The position numbers and the translations under genes are program-made. Source: a virus. Taken from it: 45,950 nt of DNA. Where the stretch lies: positions 1-45,950 of IMG/VR virus record IMGVR_UViG_3300025892_001919; one strand, 5' to 3'. Positions 1 through 8,455 of this stretch are shown piece after piece (position 1 is the first letter of the stretch; the number at the start of each line of letters is the position of its first letter). The notes beneath the pieces were generated by a model. It saw only the letters and a program-made list of their open reading frames with translations, had not been told where the DNA came from and made no database searches.

Positions 1-130
1 AGTCGTAAATACGATAGTTGACGTTATGGTTTTGGTCAGAGTTATCTCCCCATATTCCGAATAATGGAAGTCCCTCTTTTCTGTGGTCAACAGTTCCGCC
101 ACCGCCTAATAAATTTGATAAACTAGCCAT
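1..130 (-). CDS. Tail fibre/structural protein, N-terminal fragment
   Basis: The reverse strand reads open from ATG at 128-130 to the window edge, giving 43 residues that begin MASLSNLLGGGGTVDHRKEG. An AGGAG ribosome site lies about 10 bases upstream (140-145), and a late promoter octamer sits at 161-168. The Gly-rich start and its position at the end of the fibre gene series suggest another virion or fibre protein, but too little is visible to name a family. The gene is cut by the window boundary, not broken. Confidence 0.75.
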   Translation of the reverse strand, partial: MASLSNLLGGGGTVDHRKEGLPLFGIWGDNSDQNHNVNYRIYD

Positions 131-160
131 TGAAATTTTCTCCTGAATTTTCTTTTAAAT

Positions 161-168
161 TATTTATA
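161..168 (-). promoter_or_regulatory. T4-type late promoter octamer
   Basis: The minus strand reads TATAAATA, the T4 late promoter core. It lies about 30 bases upstream of the partial gene starting at 130, with a good AGGAG ribosome site in between. Confidence 0.75.
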
Positions 169-189
169 TTATTAATCTTCTTCATAGTA

Positions 190-816
190 TTATGTTAAAA
201 CCCATCCTGTAAATGAAGAAGTTACATCTGGCGTTGTTTTGTACACAAGTCTTAAACTTGCATATTTAGCGTCACCAATTAGATCAGCAGCTTCACCAGC
301 AATATTTTGTCCGTTTCTTGCAATCGTTAGATTTGCGTCTTTCCATTTACCATAACCGTCAGCAATTAATACATAATCGTCATTATTAGGGTTAGCAGGT
401 AAAGTCATTGTAAAAGCACCGTTTGTTGTATTACCAATATAAGCGCCACCAGAAACAGCTGTAAAATTAGCAGTCTTTACATCCCAATTGATAGCAGTTG
501 CGTCTGCCCATACTGGATCAGCCGAAGCACCTTTTGTTTGTAATACTTGTCCACTTGAACCAGCTGCAAGTCTTTGTACACCAGTAGCATCTCTAAATAA
601 GAAATCTCCGTGTGTAGTTAATTGAGTTACATCATCACCTTTTTTAGCGATTTTTGACCAGTAAGTTGCATTTGAAGTTGCATTACCAGTTGAAGCTAAA
701 ATACAGATGAATGATTCACCATCAAAAGTTACAATGTCGTCAACTACATAATCAGTTCCAGAGTTGTAAGCTCCTTGGAATACTGGTTTAATTCTTCCTA
801 AATTTATTGTTGCCAT
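190..816 (-). CDS. Short tail fibre protein with one CBM-like repeat
   Basis: This 208-residue protein looks like a miniature of the 1554-residue fibre at 2390-7054. Residues about 10-40 match its carbohydrate-binding-like repeat (F.GAY..GTDYVVDDIV.F.G.SFICI). They are followed by a shared linker (GDFLFRDATGVQRLAAGSSG) and a beta-rich C-terminal segment also seen in the large fibre (LVYK....F.GW). It is probably an accessory fibre or adhesin subunit. An AAGGAAAC ribosome site precedes the ATG, and two overlapping late octamers lie at 838-851. The receptor is unknown. Confidence 0.85.
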   Translation of the reverse strand: MATINLGRIKPVFQGAYNSGTDYVVDDIVTFDGESFICILASTGNATSNATYWSKIAKKGDDVTQLTTHGDFLFRDATGVQRLAAGSSGQVLQTKGASADPVWADATAINWDVKTANFTAVSGGAYIGNTTNGAFTMTLPANPNNDDYVLIADGYGKWKDANLTIARNGQNIAGEAADLIGDAKYASLRLVYKTTPDVTSSFTGWVLT

Positions 817-837
817 AATTCTATGTTTCCTTATTTC

Positions 838-851
838 TATTTATATTTATA
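838..851 (-). promoter_or_regulatory. Tandem overlapping late promoter octamers
   Basis: Two TATAAATA octamers on the minus strand overlap by two bases (838-845 and 844-851), upstream of the fibre gene starting at 816. Between them and the ATG lies AAGGAAAC. The doubled element could give two adjacent start sites. Confidence 0.75.
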
Positions 852-880
852 ATCGTTTATATCTCAACTATAAAAAATTT

Positions 881-2371
881 TTAATTTAATTCTACTTTTA
901 AATCTCCGTTATCAACACTAAATGTCAGACCAGCCCTCATAAAGAAACTATTTTTAAAGATGTCTTCTTGTTCTTTAGTTTCAAAACGAGTTTCTACGTT
1001 ATCTTTTCCGTCAGTTTTAGTTAATTGCAATTCACCTTTCCATTCAGGTGTGTAGATTTTTCCACCTGTATTACTAAAATTACTTTCATAGTAATATAAC
1101 ACTCCAATAGCACTACCTGGAAACAAACTTACAGATTTCCTTGGTATTTGAATAGTTACTGTTGCACCAGCAACACCTATTGTACCTGAAGTAGTTACAT
1201 TTGTAGTATATTCTACTCCACCTGATTTTGTTCCACCATTTGTAATAGAAAATTTAAAATCAGATTGTAATAAATTAGTATCAGAAACATCAAAAACATA
1301 TGTAAATCCTTCATATAATTTTATATCATTTCTGGTTCTAGTTATATGTGTAATTGGTTTTTCATCATCACCATTATCAACACATAAAGTTCCACCAATA
1401 CCTAAAACATACATTTTTGTTCCATCAGAATTAAATGAAAATCCTTTAATATCTATATTATTTGTTCTAAAACTTTGATTTGAAGTTACTGCCTGGGTAG
1501 TTGAAATATCAAATTCTGTTACTAATGGATATTCCATAACATCATTACCTGTTGCACCTGTGATATAAATTTTTGTACCAGCAGCATTAAACTCAATTCC
1601 TCTTGGTTTATCATCTTCAGTAGCAATTGAATGTGCGTCAACAAATGAAGCAGTTGAAATATCATAAGCAGATGTCAATAGATATTCATTAATATCGTTA
1701 CCGTCATCTCCAACTAAAAATAATAATTCTCCAGGGTTAACAGCACCTCTAGCAACTGTATTAAAATGTAAATCAATCATATTTGCATCCTGAGTTGCAA
1801 CTGAAAATCTTTGTGAATAAGTTGCTGTTGCAACGTCAAAAGCACTTGATAAAGTATATTCATTTATATTACCAGCAGCAATTTGAGGTGAAGCTTCAGC
1901 AGTTGATCCTCCATTTTCAATAACGAACATTTTTGTTCCGTCATTATTAAATGTTAAATTAACAGGACTTTGACCTTCAGTAGAAATACTTTTTTCTTTT
2001 TCGTAAGTCAATGTAGATATATCATAACCAGTTGATAATGAGTATTGTATAATTCTTGCGTGAAATTTATCAACAGAATAAAGTTTTGTTCCGTCATTAT
2101 TAAATTCAAAACCGTTTAAAGTTGACTTACCTGATTGAGTAGAATTTTCAGCATTATTTCTAACTAAAGATTGTGTAGTTGTAAATGTAGCAGTAGTAGC
2201 GTCATAAGCACTTGAAAGAGCATATTCATAGATACTATCATTTCTTTCAGCACCAGTTGTTAATTTAGTAATAACTTTTCTTACTGATTGATTTGTAATT
2301 CCTGCGATATTAAAACCATAGAAATCGTCTTTTTCTTTTCCTGTTACTGTGAATTGTGTTAATTTACTCAT
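881..2371 (-). CDS. Beta-propeller-like virion protein
   Basis: This 496-residue protein carries at least five copies of a repeat of about 55-60 residues. Each pairs an N.DGTK.Y/F.. blade motif with an EY.LSSAYDISTATF-type strand, starting near residues 47, 110, 170, 228 and 278. This is the pattern of YVTN/NHL-like beta-propellers in marine phage adhesins. The last 150 residues lack the repeat and may form a separate domain or trimerisation tip. The gene lies between two fibre genes, so a receptor-binding role is likely but inferred. Its TATAAATA element lies only 5 bases before the ATG, with no clear Shine-Dalgarno. Confidence 0.85.
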   Translation of the reverse strand: MSKLTQFTVTGKEKDDFYGFNIAGITNQSVRKVITKLTTGAERNDSIYEYALSSAYDATTATFTTTQSLVRNNAENSTQSGKSTLNGFEFNNDGTKLYSVDKFHARIIQYSLSTGYDISTLTYEKEKSISTEGQSPVNLTFNNDGTKMFVIENGGSTAEASPQIAAGNINEYTLSSAFDVATATYSQRFSVATQDANMIDLHFNTVARGAVNPGELLFLVGDDGNDINEYLLTSAYDISTASFVDAHSIATEDDKPRGIEFNAAGTKIYITGATGNDVMEYPLVTEFDISTTQAVTSNQSFRTNNIDIKGFSFNSDGTKMYVLGIGGTLCVDNGDDEKPITHITRTRNDIKLYEGFTYVFDVSDTNLLQSDFKFSITNGGTKSGGVEYTTNVTTSGTIGVAGATVTIQIPRKSVSLFPGSAIGVLYYYESNFSNTGGKIYTPEWKGELQLTKTDGKDNVETRFETKEQEDIFKNSFFMRAGLTFSVDNGDLKVELN

Positions 2372-2376
2372 ATCTT

Positions 2377-2384
2377 TATTTATA
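2377..2384 (-). promoter_or_regulatory. Late promoter octamer abutting a start codon
   Basis: TATAAATA on the minus strand ends five bases before the ATG at 2371. At normal T4 late spacing, transcription would start at or within a base or two of the ATG, so a leaderless message is predicted. Confidence 0.7.
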
Positions 2385-2389
2385 TCCTA

Positions 2390-5300
2390 TTAAGCAACCT
2401 CTAATAATTTCCAACCGTTAGTTGCACCAGTATATACTAGTGTAAAGGCAGCGTGATCTGTTTCAGCAGTTAAATTTTCTGCAAGATTCATAATATCGTT
2501 TCCGTTTCTATCAACTGTTAATTTATTTGTTGAAAATGTTCCGTTTAAGTCTAAAAATGTTACAGAGTCTCCAGTTAATGGTGAACTAGGTAATTGTATT
2601 GTACATTCAGCGGCAGAAGTATTAACTAAAAATCTTTGATTACTTTCAGAAACAGTTACCGTAGAACCATCTCCAACAACAGTTACGTATGGTGTACCAC
2701 CACCTAAACCTGTCCAACTTGATCCGTTATAACCTTCCCAAGCAACTAGAGATGTATTGTATCTTATAGCACCTGCGTATAAAAGACCACCGACTGGTCT
2801 TTGAGCTGTTGTTCCTGTTGGTGGAACCCAAGCACCAACGCCTGCATTATCTCTTGTTAAATATCCTAATACAGCATTTTCAGTAGGTACGGCATTGTTT
2901 GAATTACCACCTAAGGTTTCGTCTGTACTAAATTCGTTAATAGCGGCACCTAATTCTGCACCGATAGATCCAAGTTTTAATTCACTTAATCCTGAAAGGT
3001 TAAAGGCGTCTGCGTTTAGTGTAGCAGTACCAGTTGCCTGTTCAATTTTGAATAGATCACCAACTCTAAAGTCACCTTGTTGGTCAGTTGATACCCAATA
3101 AATTCTACCACCATCATTTTCAATAATTTCATCATCTTGGTCAGCAGCCTGTGTAGGTGTATTTGGATAGTTTGTAGTTACAAAACCACCAGTACCGATA
3201 TTTAAGAAATCGTGTCCAGTTAAACGAATGTTTGAGAAACCACTTGATACATCTGTTGATATACCATCACCTTTTGCCTTACTTGTTCCTATATCTTCCG
3301 TTAATCTGATTACTGCTGTTCCGTTTGTTGTATCTTCTTCAGATACTAACCCAATTCTGTAATACTTTGTATCACCTGCCATCTTAACATTTGAAGCAAG
3401 TTTAAGTATATTTTGTGCATTTAAAGTTGTTGTTCCTGATTTAACTGCAAGTAACGGTCCTCTTTGACCTTGTTGAGCAGGTGAACCAAAACTACCATCT
3501 AAAGTAATTTGAAAAGTAGAAGAATCTTCTTTTTCAATTGTACAAATTTCTCCGTTTTGAAAATTACCACTTATGTTTTCTATATGTAAATATGCTAATG
3601 ACGTATTAAATCTGAATATTTTAGCAGTTGCACCTGAAGTAGCTCCCTGAATTGTAGCAGTTCCTTGTCCTTGTATTGAAATCATATTTTCAATATCTGA
3701 AACCGTTGCACCACCTAAGATAGCAGCGGCATTGTATTTCAACATTAAACCTCTAGTTTGAATATTTACTGGTATCTCATCTTCATCCGTACCTTCTGCA
3801 ACACAAGCCTGTTCTCCGTATGCGTGTGAACAGTTTAGTCCTCTAATAAATCCACCTGATTCAGCGTAAATAGCTTTTTCTGCATAGTAAACGAAAACTG
3901 ATACTGCCTCACAACGACCATTTCCTAAGATATGAATACCCATACCGTCGGAGTTGATTTGTGTAAAGTCATTTCCTAAAATTGATTTGTTTGAATTGGG
4001 GAATGTTTTCTTATGTAAGTTACCATCAATCTGCATACCACAAGCACCAGTATTTGCTGATGTACAGTTTTGTATGTATGGAGAAGCGGTTCTGATATTT
4101 CCATTAGGGTCCAATGATATTACTGCAGCCATTATAACACCTTTAGGTAATACTCTTTCACCTACATCTGTAATATTGAATTTTGCTTTTCCTAGAGTTA
4201 CAAAATCACCTGTTGTTAATCCGTGATTTGAGTTTGTGTTAACTGTTATTTGTCCAGCTGCGTGAGCATAATCATAATTAGAAACACTAACATTAACTGA
4301 TTCTGCACCTTCAACAATAACATTACCACCACTAACATAAGTGTGTGCTAAATCTTCTATGGCAGTAGGAACTGTAAATGAATTAGCACTTGTTACAGTT
4401 ACCTCATATAAAGCACCAGCACGTTTTGTGCCAGTTAAACCTGTAAATGTAAAGTTTCTAATATTGTTTGCGTCATTACATAGGAACATATGAGAAGCAT
4501 TATTATCTTCTAAAGAAGTAACTTCTAAAGTCATATCTCCACTACCACCAATATTTGCTGATGCTAAAGTGATTATATCACCAACACTAAATCCTGCACC
4601 ACCGTGATATGTATTAATTTCAACACAAGTACCACCTGCGTTATGTAAACTGAATACTGCACCTGATCCTACATTTGGAAGAGTTAATGTTCCTTCGTGT
4701 GTACTGAAATCCATACCAGTTATTTTGACAGCATCACTAACTGATAATCCGTGAGCACCAGTAGTAGTTATAGTTGCAATACCTGTTACATTGTCATATG
4801 CTACATTTGATATTGTAAATGATCCAAAAGCAGCATTTGTAATTTTACCACCTCTTTTATATGTGTGTACTAAAGATGATGTACCAATGTTAGCAGTAAA
4901 ATTTGTTGAGTCTGGTACACTTGCAACAGTATAAGATTTTTCAACTTTACTAGCGTGAATATATTTGTAATCTCCGTTTGTTACACCTGAACTTGGTTTG
5001 TTAATTATTTTAACTGTTTTAATTTGTGTACCTGAACCAGCTGCAGGAGTTACTTTTGTATTTCTTAAAGTTTCTCCCATTACAGAAACACCTGCTCTAA
5101 TTCTTAAAGGTAAAATTTCTGAATATGTTCCGTTTTTAATTCTTAATATATCTCCAGCAATAGATTTAACATCCATTGTTAATGGAACAGTTGCATTACC
5201 GATTAGTGATCCATCAATGTATAGTTTATCACCTACATTATGATCGTGTGTACCGTTTTGAATATCTACTGTCGTAGAAACACCTGTTGTATCTACTCTA

Positions 5301-7054
5301 AAGAAAGTGTCAGCACCAACAGAAGGTAAAGTTGTTTCTGCACCACTTGTAAGAGTGTAATCTAATCCTCTTAATCTTATAGTATCATTAATAGATAATC
5401 CGTGAACACCTGAAGTTGTAATTGTAACTACACCTGTTACGTGGTTGTAAGGTGCGGTTGTAACTGATAAATTTGAGTTATCTGATTTTTTAATTTCCCC
5501 ACCACTAACATAAGTATGTGTATCGGTTGAAGTTCCTATATTTACTGTTAATTGAGTAGTTGTAGGAACAGAAACAACTGTAACTTCTTTATAAGCAACT
5601 GCCTTAACATCATTGTAAACATTAGCAGTACCACCAGTACCACCAGATACGTTTTCTACTTCTCTTACTGAATTTATTTTTGCTCTTGTAGCAGCATATT
5701 GAATTGTTTTATAAGGTAATGATTCTGAACCTGGGTTATTATCTGAACCACTTGGAGAAACCCATAATACGTTTTTACCTGATATACCACTCCATTTTAC
5801 ATCTAGTCCATCAGTTGTTAAAACTGAACCAGGCATACCAATAGGTAACCTAGATACACCACCTGAACTTTCAAATAATAAATCTCCTCGTGTAGTTAAT
5901 ACAGCGGCAGTATCTCCTTGAGCAAGAATTGTCCAAACAGTTGCGTTTGTACCAGGAGTTACATCTGTTTGTTGATCTTTTAATTGTATGTATGAATTTG
6001 AAGAATATCTAACTACATCACCTATATTGTATGCTGTAGCAGCGTCATAAGTACCTCTCCAATTAAATCCACCAACTACTTGTTTCCAATAAGTTGAATT
6101 TACAGTTCCGTCTGCATTAGAAGGTCTTTGATTAGTTGCGTTTAAAATACATACGTAAGAATTACCACCATACTGAATTGTATCACCAGTTTTGTATGCT
6201 GTTCCGTGTACATAAACACCTTCAGCATTAAATCCAGTTGTTACTACATCCCAATAAGAATTATCAGCAGGAGTTTGTCCTGAAGCTTCTTCAGCATTAA
6301 CATAAACGTAAGAATATCCACCGTAAGTTACAACATCACCTTTTGAGTAAACTGTACTTGCGTTGTATGAATCTTCAAATTGTAATCCTTCAGAATAAAT
6401 TGAAAAGTTTGCCTGAGCAAAATCATCTGTTGTTGCACCTGAAGTGTGAGCAGTTGTAACTCGGTATTGATAAGAACCAAATTTTACAACATCATCTAAT
6501 CTGTAATAAGTTGTTGTAGCCCAATCACCTCTAAATGCTAAACCTTCACTATAAAGTGTAAAGTTTGCTAAATCTATATTAATATCACCACCAGCAGCTG
6601 ATGTGTGTTCAGTAGTGACTCTGTATGTTCTTCCCCCATACTTAACTAGGTCGTTTAATCTGTATTGAGTTGAAGAAGTGTAATCACCTCTAAAAGTGAT
6701 ACCATCTGAATATTGTTCAAAGTTTGATTGATTTAAAACTGCACTTGATGATGTATGAGCAGTTGTAACTCGGTATTGTTTACCACCATAAGTTACTAAA
6801 TCATTTAATTTGTACCAAGTAGCATCCGCATAGGCACCTTTGAAATAAAATGATTCTCCGTGTAGTTGCCAATTTGATGTGTATGTTGCAGGAGAAGTAT
6901 AAAAAATATTTTCGTTATTTGGTGATGTATGATTTGCTATACAAACATACGAATTACCACCGTATTTAACTATATCGTCAATTATATAACCAGTGCTGGT
7001 TGTCCAATCACCTCTCCATTTAAATTTAAGTCTACCTAGTTTAAAATCTGCCAT
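2390..7054 (-). CDS. Giant tail fibre: CBM-like repeats plus beta-helix
   Basis: This 1554-residue fibre has three visible parts. Residues 12-362 contain seven repeats of the type RGDW..T.Y..DD.V.YGG.SY, resembling CBM5/12-type chitin-binding modules. Residues about 428-460 (LWVSPSGSDNNPGS..PYKTIQYA) open a pectate-lyase-like beta-helix, which resumes near 636-710, 850-880 and from 970. Between these pieces lie three related modules at about 492-632, 709-848 and 886-970. The C-terminus (about 1400-1554) is beta-rich and resembles that of the 208-residue fibre at 190-816. It probably binds cell-surface glycan. The ribosome site AGGGAAAC precedes the ATG, and no late octamer lies directly upstream. 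Confidence 0.9.
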   Translation of the reverse strand: MADFKLGRLKFKWRGDWTTSTGYIIDDIVKYGGNSYVCIANHTSPNNENIFYTSPATYTSNWQLHGESFYFKGAYADATWYKLNDLVTYGGKQYRVTTAHTSSSAVLNQSNFEQYSDGITFRGDYTSSTQYRLNDLVKYGGRTYRVTTEHTSAAGGDINIDLANFTLYSEGLAFRGDWATTTYYRLDDVVKFGSYQYRVTTAHTSGATTDDFAQANFSIYSEGLQFEDSYNASTVYSKGDVVTYGGYSYVYVNAEEASGQTPADNSYWDVVTTGFNAEGVYVHGTAYKTGDTIQYGGNSYVCILNATNQRPSNADGTVNSTYWKQVVGGFNWRGTYDAATAYNIGDVVRYSSNSYIQLKDQQTDVTPGTNATVWTILAQGDTAAVLTTRGDLLFESSGGVSRLPIGMPGSVLTTDGLDVKWSGISGKNVLWVSPSGSDNNPGSESLPYKTIQYAATRAKINSVREVENVSGGTGGTANVYNDVKAVAYKEVTVVSVPTTTQLTVNIGTSTDTHTYVSGGEIKKSDNSNLSVTTAPYNHVTGVVTITTSGVHGLSINDTIRLRGLDYTLTSGAETTLPSVGADTFFRVDTTGVSTTVDIQNGTHDHNVGDKLYIDGSLIGNATVPLTMDVKSIAGDILRIKNGTYSEILPLRIRAGVSVMGETLRNTKVTPAAGSGTQIKTVKIINKPSSGVTNGDYKYIHASKVEKSYTVASVPDSTNFTANIGTSSLVHTYKRGGKITNAAFGSFTISNVAYDNVTGIATITTTGAHGLSVSDAVKITGMDFSTHEGTLTLPNVGSGAVFSLHNAGGTCVEINTYHGGAGFSVGDIITLASANIGGSGDMTLEVTSLEDNNASHMFLCNDANNIRNFTFTGLTGTKRAGALYEVTVTSANSFTVPTAIEDLAHTYVSGGNVIVEGAESVNVSVSNYDYAHAAGQITVNTNSNHGLTTGDFVTLGKAKFNITDVGERVLPKGVIMAAVISLDPNGNIRTASPYIQNCTSANTGACGMQIDGNLHKKTFPNSNKSILGNDFTQINSDGMGIHILGNGRCEAVSVFVYYAEKAIYAESGGFIRGLNCSHAYGEQACVAEGTDEDEIPVNIQTRGLMLKYNAAAILGGATVSDIENMISIQGQGTATIQGATSGATAKIFRFNTSLAYLHIENISGNFQNGEICTIEKEDSSTFQITLDGSFGSPAQQGQRGPLLAVKSGTTTLNAQNILKLASNVKMAGDTKYYRIGLVSEEDTTNGTAVIRLTEDIGTSKAKGDGISTDVSSGFSNIRLTGHDFLNIGTGGFVTTNYPNTPTQAADQDDEIIENDGGRIYWVSTDQQGDFRVGDLFKIEQATGTATLNADAFNLSGLSELKLGSIGAELGAAINEFSTDETLGGNSNNAVPTENAVLGYLTRDNAGVGAWVPPTGTTAQRPVGGLLYAGAIRYNTSLVAWEGYNGSSWTGLGGGTPYVTVVGDGSTVTVSESNQRFLVNTSAAECTIQLPSSPLTGDSVTFLDLNGTFSTNKLTVDRNGNDIMNLAENLTAETDHAAFTLVYTGATNGWKLLEVA
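4145..5581 (-). repeat. Three related modules inserted in a beta-helix fibre
   Basis: The modules lie at 5159-5581, 4511-4930 and 4145-4399. Shared landmarks are (A/V)NIGTS...HTY..GG.I, then Y..VTG..TITT.G.HGLS..D...I.G, and in the first two LPSVG/LPNVG followed by (LTM/MTL)(D/E)V.S. The third copy is shorter and ends at the ERVLPKG stretch. They separate segments of a beta-helix region that are normally continuous in such fibres. Confidence 0.7.
5969..7021 (-). repeat. Seven CBM5/12-like protein repeats
   Basis: Seven modules start near residues 12, 70, 120, 173, 225, 277 and 331 of the large fibre. Each holds a W/F-R-G-D/A-W/Y start, a Y..DD/ND.V turn and a YGG.SY/QY strand. Repeats 2, 3 and 4 also share YRVTT.HTS and look like recent duplications of one another, while repeats 1 and 6 share SYVCI. 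Confidence 0.85.
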
Positions 7055-7076
7055 TTGTTTCCCTAATTACTCATTT

Positions 7077-7706
7077 CTATACTGCACTTTGGTAAGTAGT
7101 AGTTGATGAACTTGCCGTTGTGTCTTCAAAAGTATCAAAATCGTCTGAAACTTCAGCGTTTCTTGTTACTCCTGCGTTTGATCGTTTTACTAAATCTCCA
7201 CTAGTATTATTTATAAGAAAAGTAGTGGTAGGATTTACTGAAAAATTAATTTGTTGAAATCTATCACTATCATTATTGAAGTATCTTTTTTTAACTTGTC
7301 CTACTACAATACTTAATCCAGTCTTTGGTATTAGTGTAAATGTAACTACTGTATTATTGACTAAAGTAAAGTCAGAAAATGGTACTTGTTGAACACCGTC
7401 TAAAAATACTGCAATCCTTGACTCATTTAACACAGGTGTTCCTATTGTAAATTCAAATGCCGTACCGTCTGAAGTAAAATAGTTGACATCAAACATCTCT
7501 AGTCTTTCATCTACATAATCTGTTTCTCCTCTTCCAACAAAATCAGACTTACCATCTTCATAAAATTTTGATACCTCAATAGTTTCATTACCCTTGTTAG
7601 GGTTTATTGAAGTTAAGTATAACATACCATCTCTTGTTCGTCTAATTCCGTTAAAAGATTTCTGTTTTACTGAAGCTGATGGTGTGTGATCTACTAGATA
7701 TGGCAT
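7077..7706 (-). CDS. Phage structural protein (unknown family)
   Basis: This 209-residue protein sits between fibre genes. It has a beta-rich central part with a FLDGVQQVPFSDFTLVNNTV-type motif, which resembles assembly or fibre-attachment modules seen in marine T4-like phages, and a Ser/Thr-rich tail. No catalytic motif is visible. A late octamer at 7714-7721 lies seven bases upstream of the ATG, with only AGAAAA between them, so the leader would be very short. A structural role is inferred from position and composition. Confidence 0.8.
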   Translation of the reverse strand: MPYLVDHTPSASVKQKSFNGIRRTRDGMLYLTSINPNKGNETIEVSKFYEDGKSDFVGRGETDYVDERLEMFDVNYFTSDGTAFEFTIGTPVLNESRIAVFLDGVQQVPFSDFTLVNNTVVTFTLIPKTGLSIVVGQVKKRYFNNDSDRFQQINFSVNPTTTFLINNTSGDLVKRSNAGVTRNAEVSDDFDTFEDTTASSSTTTYQSAV

Positions 7707-7713
7707 TTTTCTA

Positions 7714-7721
7714 TATTTATA
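7714..7721 (-). promoter_or_regulatory. Late promoter octamer, near-leaderless
   Basis: TATAAATA on the minus strand lies seven bases before the ATG of the 209-residue structural gene. There is no room for a conventional ribosome site in the expected transcript. Confidence 0.7.
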
Positions 7722-7724
7722 TTA

Positions 7725-8072
7725 TTATGTTAATTCAAGGATACTTGCGTATGCCTCAACATCTACTGAAGACGAATCAGGATTTGCGTCAGCAACTACT
7801 CTAACAATATCGTTAGCCTCTAAATTAACTGGTTTGTCTAAAGTCAATGTATTGTTTGGTGGAACCTCTAAACTTTTACCTATATGATAAAAAGTAGAAC
7901 CACCATCGGTTGTAACTTTTACATTTACAGTAGCACTAGCACTTGTACTTTTATTTGAAATATATAATGCGTGAATTACAGCGGTTGCACTTGCACCAGC
8001 GGTAAATAAATTACCAGCGGATGTATCCACAACTGGAACTGTTATTCCTGCATTTTTAAATGTACTTGCCAT
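7725..8072 (-). CDS. Small beta-rich virion protein
   Basis: This 115-residue protein is rich in Ala, Ser, Thr and Val with an alternating beta pattern (ATVNVKVTTDGGSTFYHIG, then LDKPVNLEANDIVRVVAD). The type is common in marine T4-like phages beside fibre genes and probably forms a small sandwich domain. The gene is three bases from the preceding gene at 8075, so it is probably co-transcribed. No enzyme motif is visible. Confidence 0.8.
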   Translation of the reverse strand: MASTFKNAGITVPVVDTSAGNLFTAGASATAVIHALYISNKSTSASATVNVKVTTDGGSTFYHIGKSLEVPPNNTLTLDKPVNLEANDIVRVVADANPDSSSVDVEAYASILELT

Positions 8073-8074
8073 AA

Positions 8075-8455
8075 TTAACTACCGAATACTATTGAAAACG
8101 CTAATGAATCTCCTAACATTGCTACATCACCATCTGCGTCTGGAAAAGTTATTGTTCTATCTCCTGTAGGTTCTGCAACCGTTATAGTTGTTTCGTATGC
8201 GTTCTCCTGATAGCCTTCAAAAACTAAATTTGCACCGTTTAATGTAATATCATTACTAGTTACGGCACCTGCATTTGTAACTGCCTGTAAAGTTACAGCA
8301 CCAGCACCACCAACTTCTTTTACAACACCACCAGATGTTTTAGTATATAACTTACCATCGGTAACATTCATTGCCAATTCGTGTACTTCTAAAGCAGCAG
8401 CACCTGGAATTTGACTTGGTGTTTCGGATCTTTTTGGTTTAATTACTGTTGCCAC
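8075..8455 (-). CDS. Short fibre-like protein, GTG start
   Basis: This 126-residue protein starts with GTG at 8453-8455, with a strong GGAGGAAAC ribosome site inside the end of the upstream gene. Its N-terminus (ATVIKPKRSETPSQIP) matches that of its neighbour (ATVIQIKRSPATSAP), so the two share an attachment segment. The C-terminal half holds a TTITVAEPTGDRTITFPDAD motif that recurs in the fibre at 27122-27991. It is probably a small fibre component, translationally coupled to the 571-residue fibre with a one-base overlap. Confidence 0.85.
   Translation of the reverse strand: MATVIKPKRSETPSQIPGAAALEVHELAMNVTDGKLYTKTSGGVVKEVGGAGAVTLQAVTNAGAVTSNDITLNGANLVFEGYQENAYETTITVAEPTGDRTITFPDADGDVAMLGDSLAFSIVFGS

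Noticed and set aside
2895-5243. Plus-strand open frames of 68-90 codons across the giant fibre gene
   Set aside because: They are antisense to a clear, motif-bearing fibre gene, lack ribosome sites and have low-complexity composition.
7208-7215. TATAAATA octamer inside the 209-residue structural gene
   Set aside because: It lies within coding sequence with no gene start nearby, so it is probably chance in AT-rich DNA.
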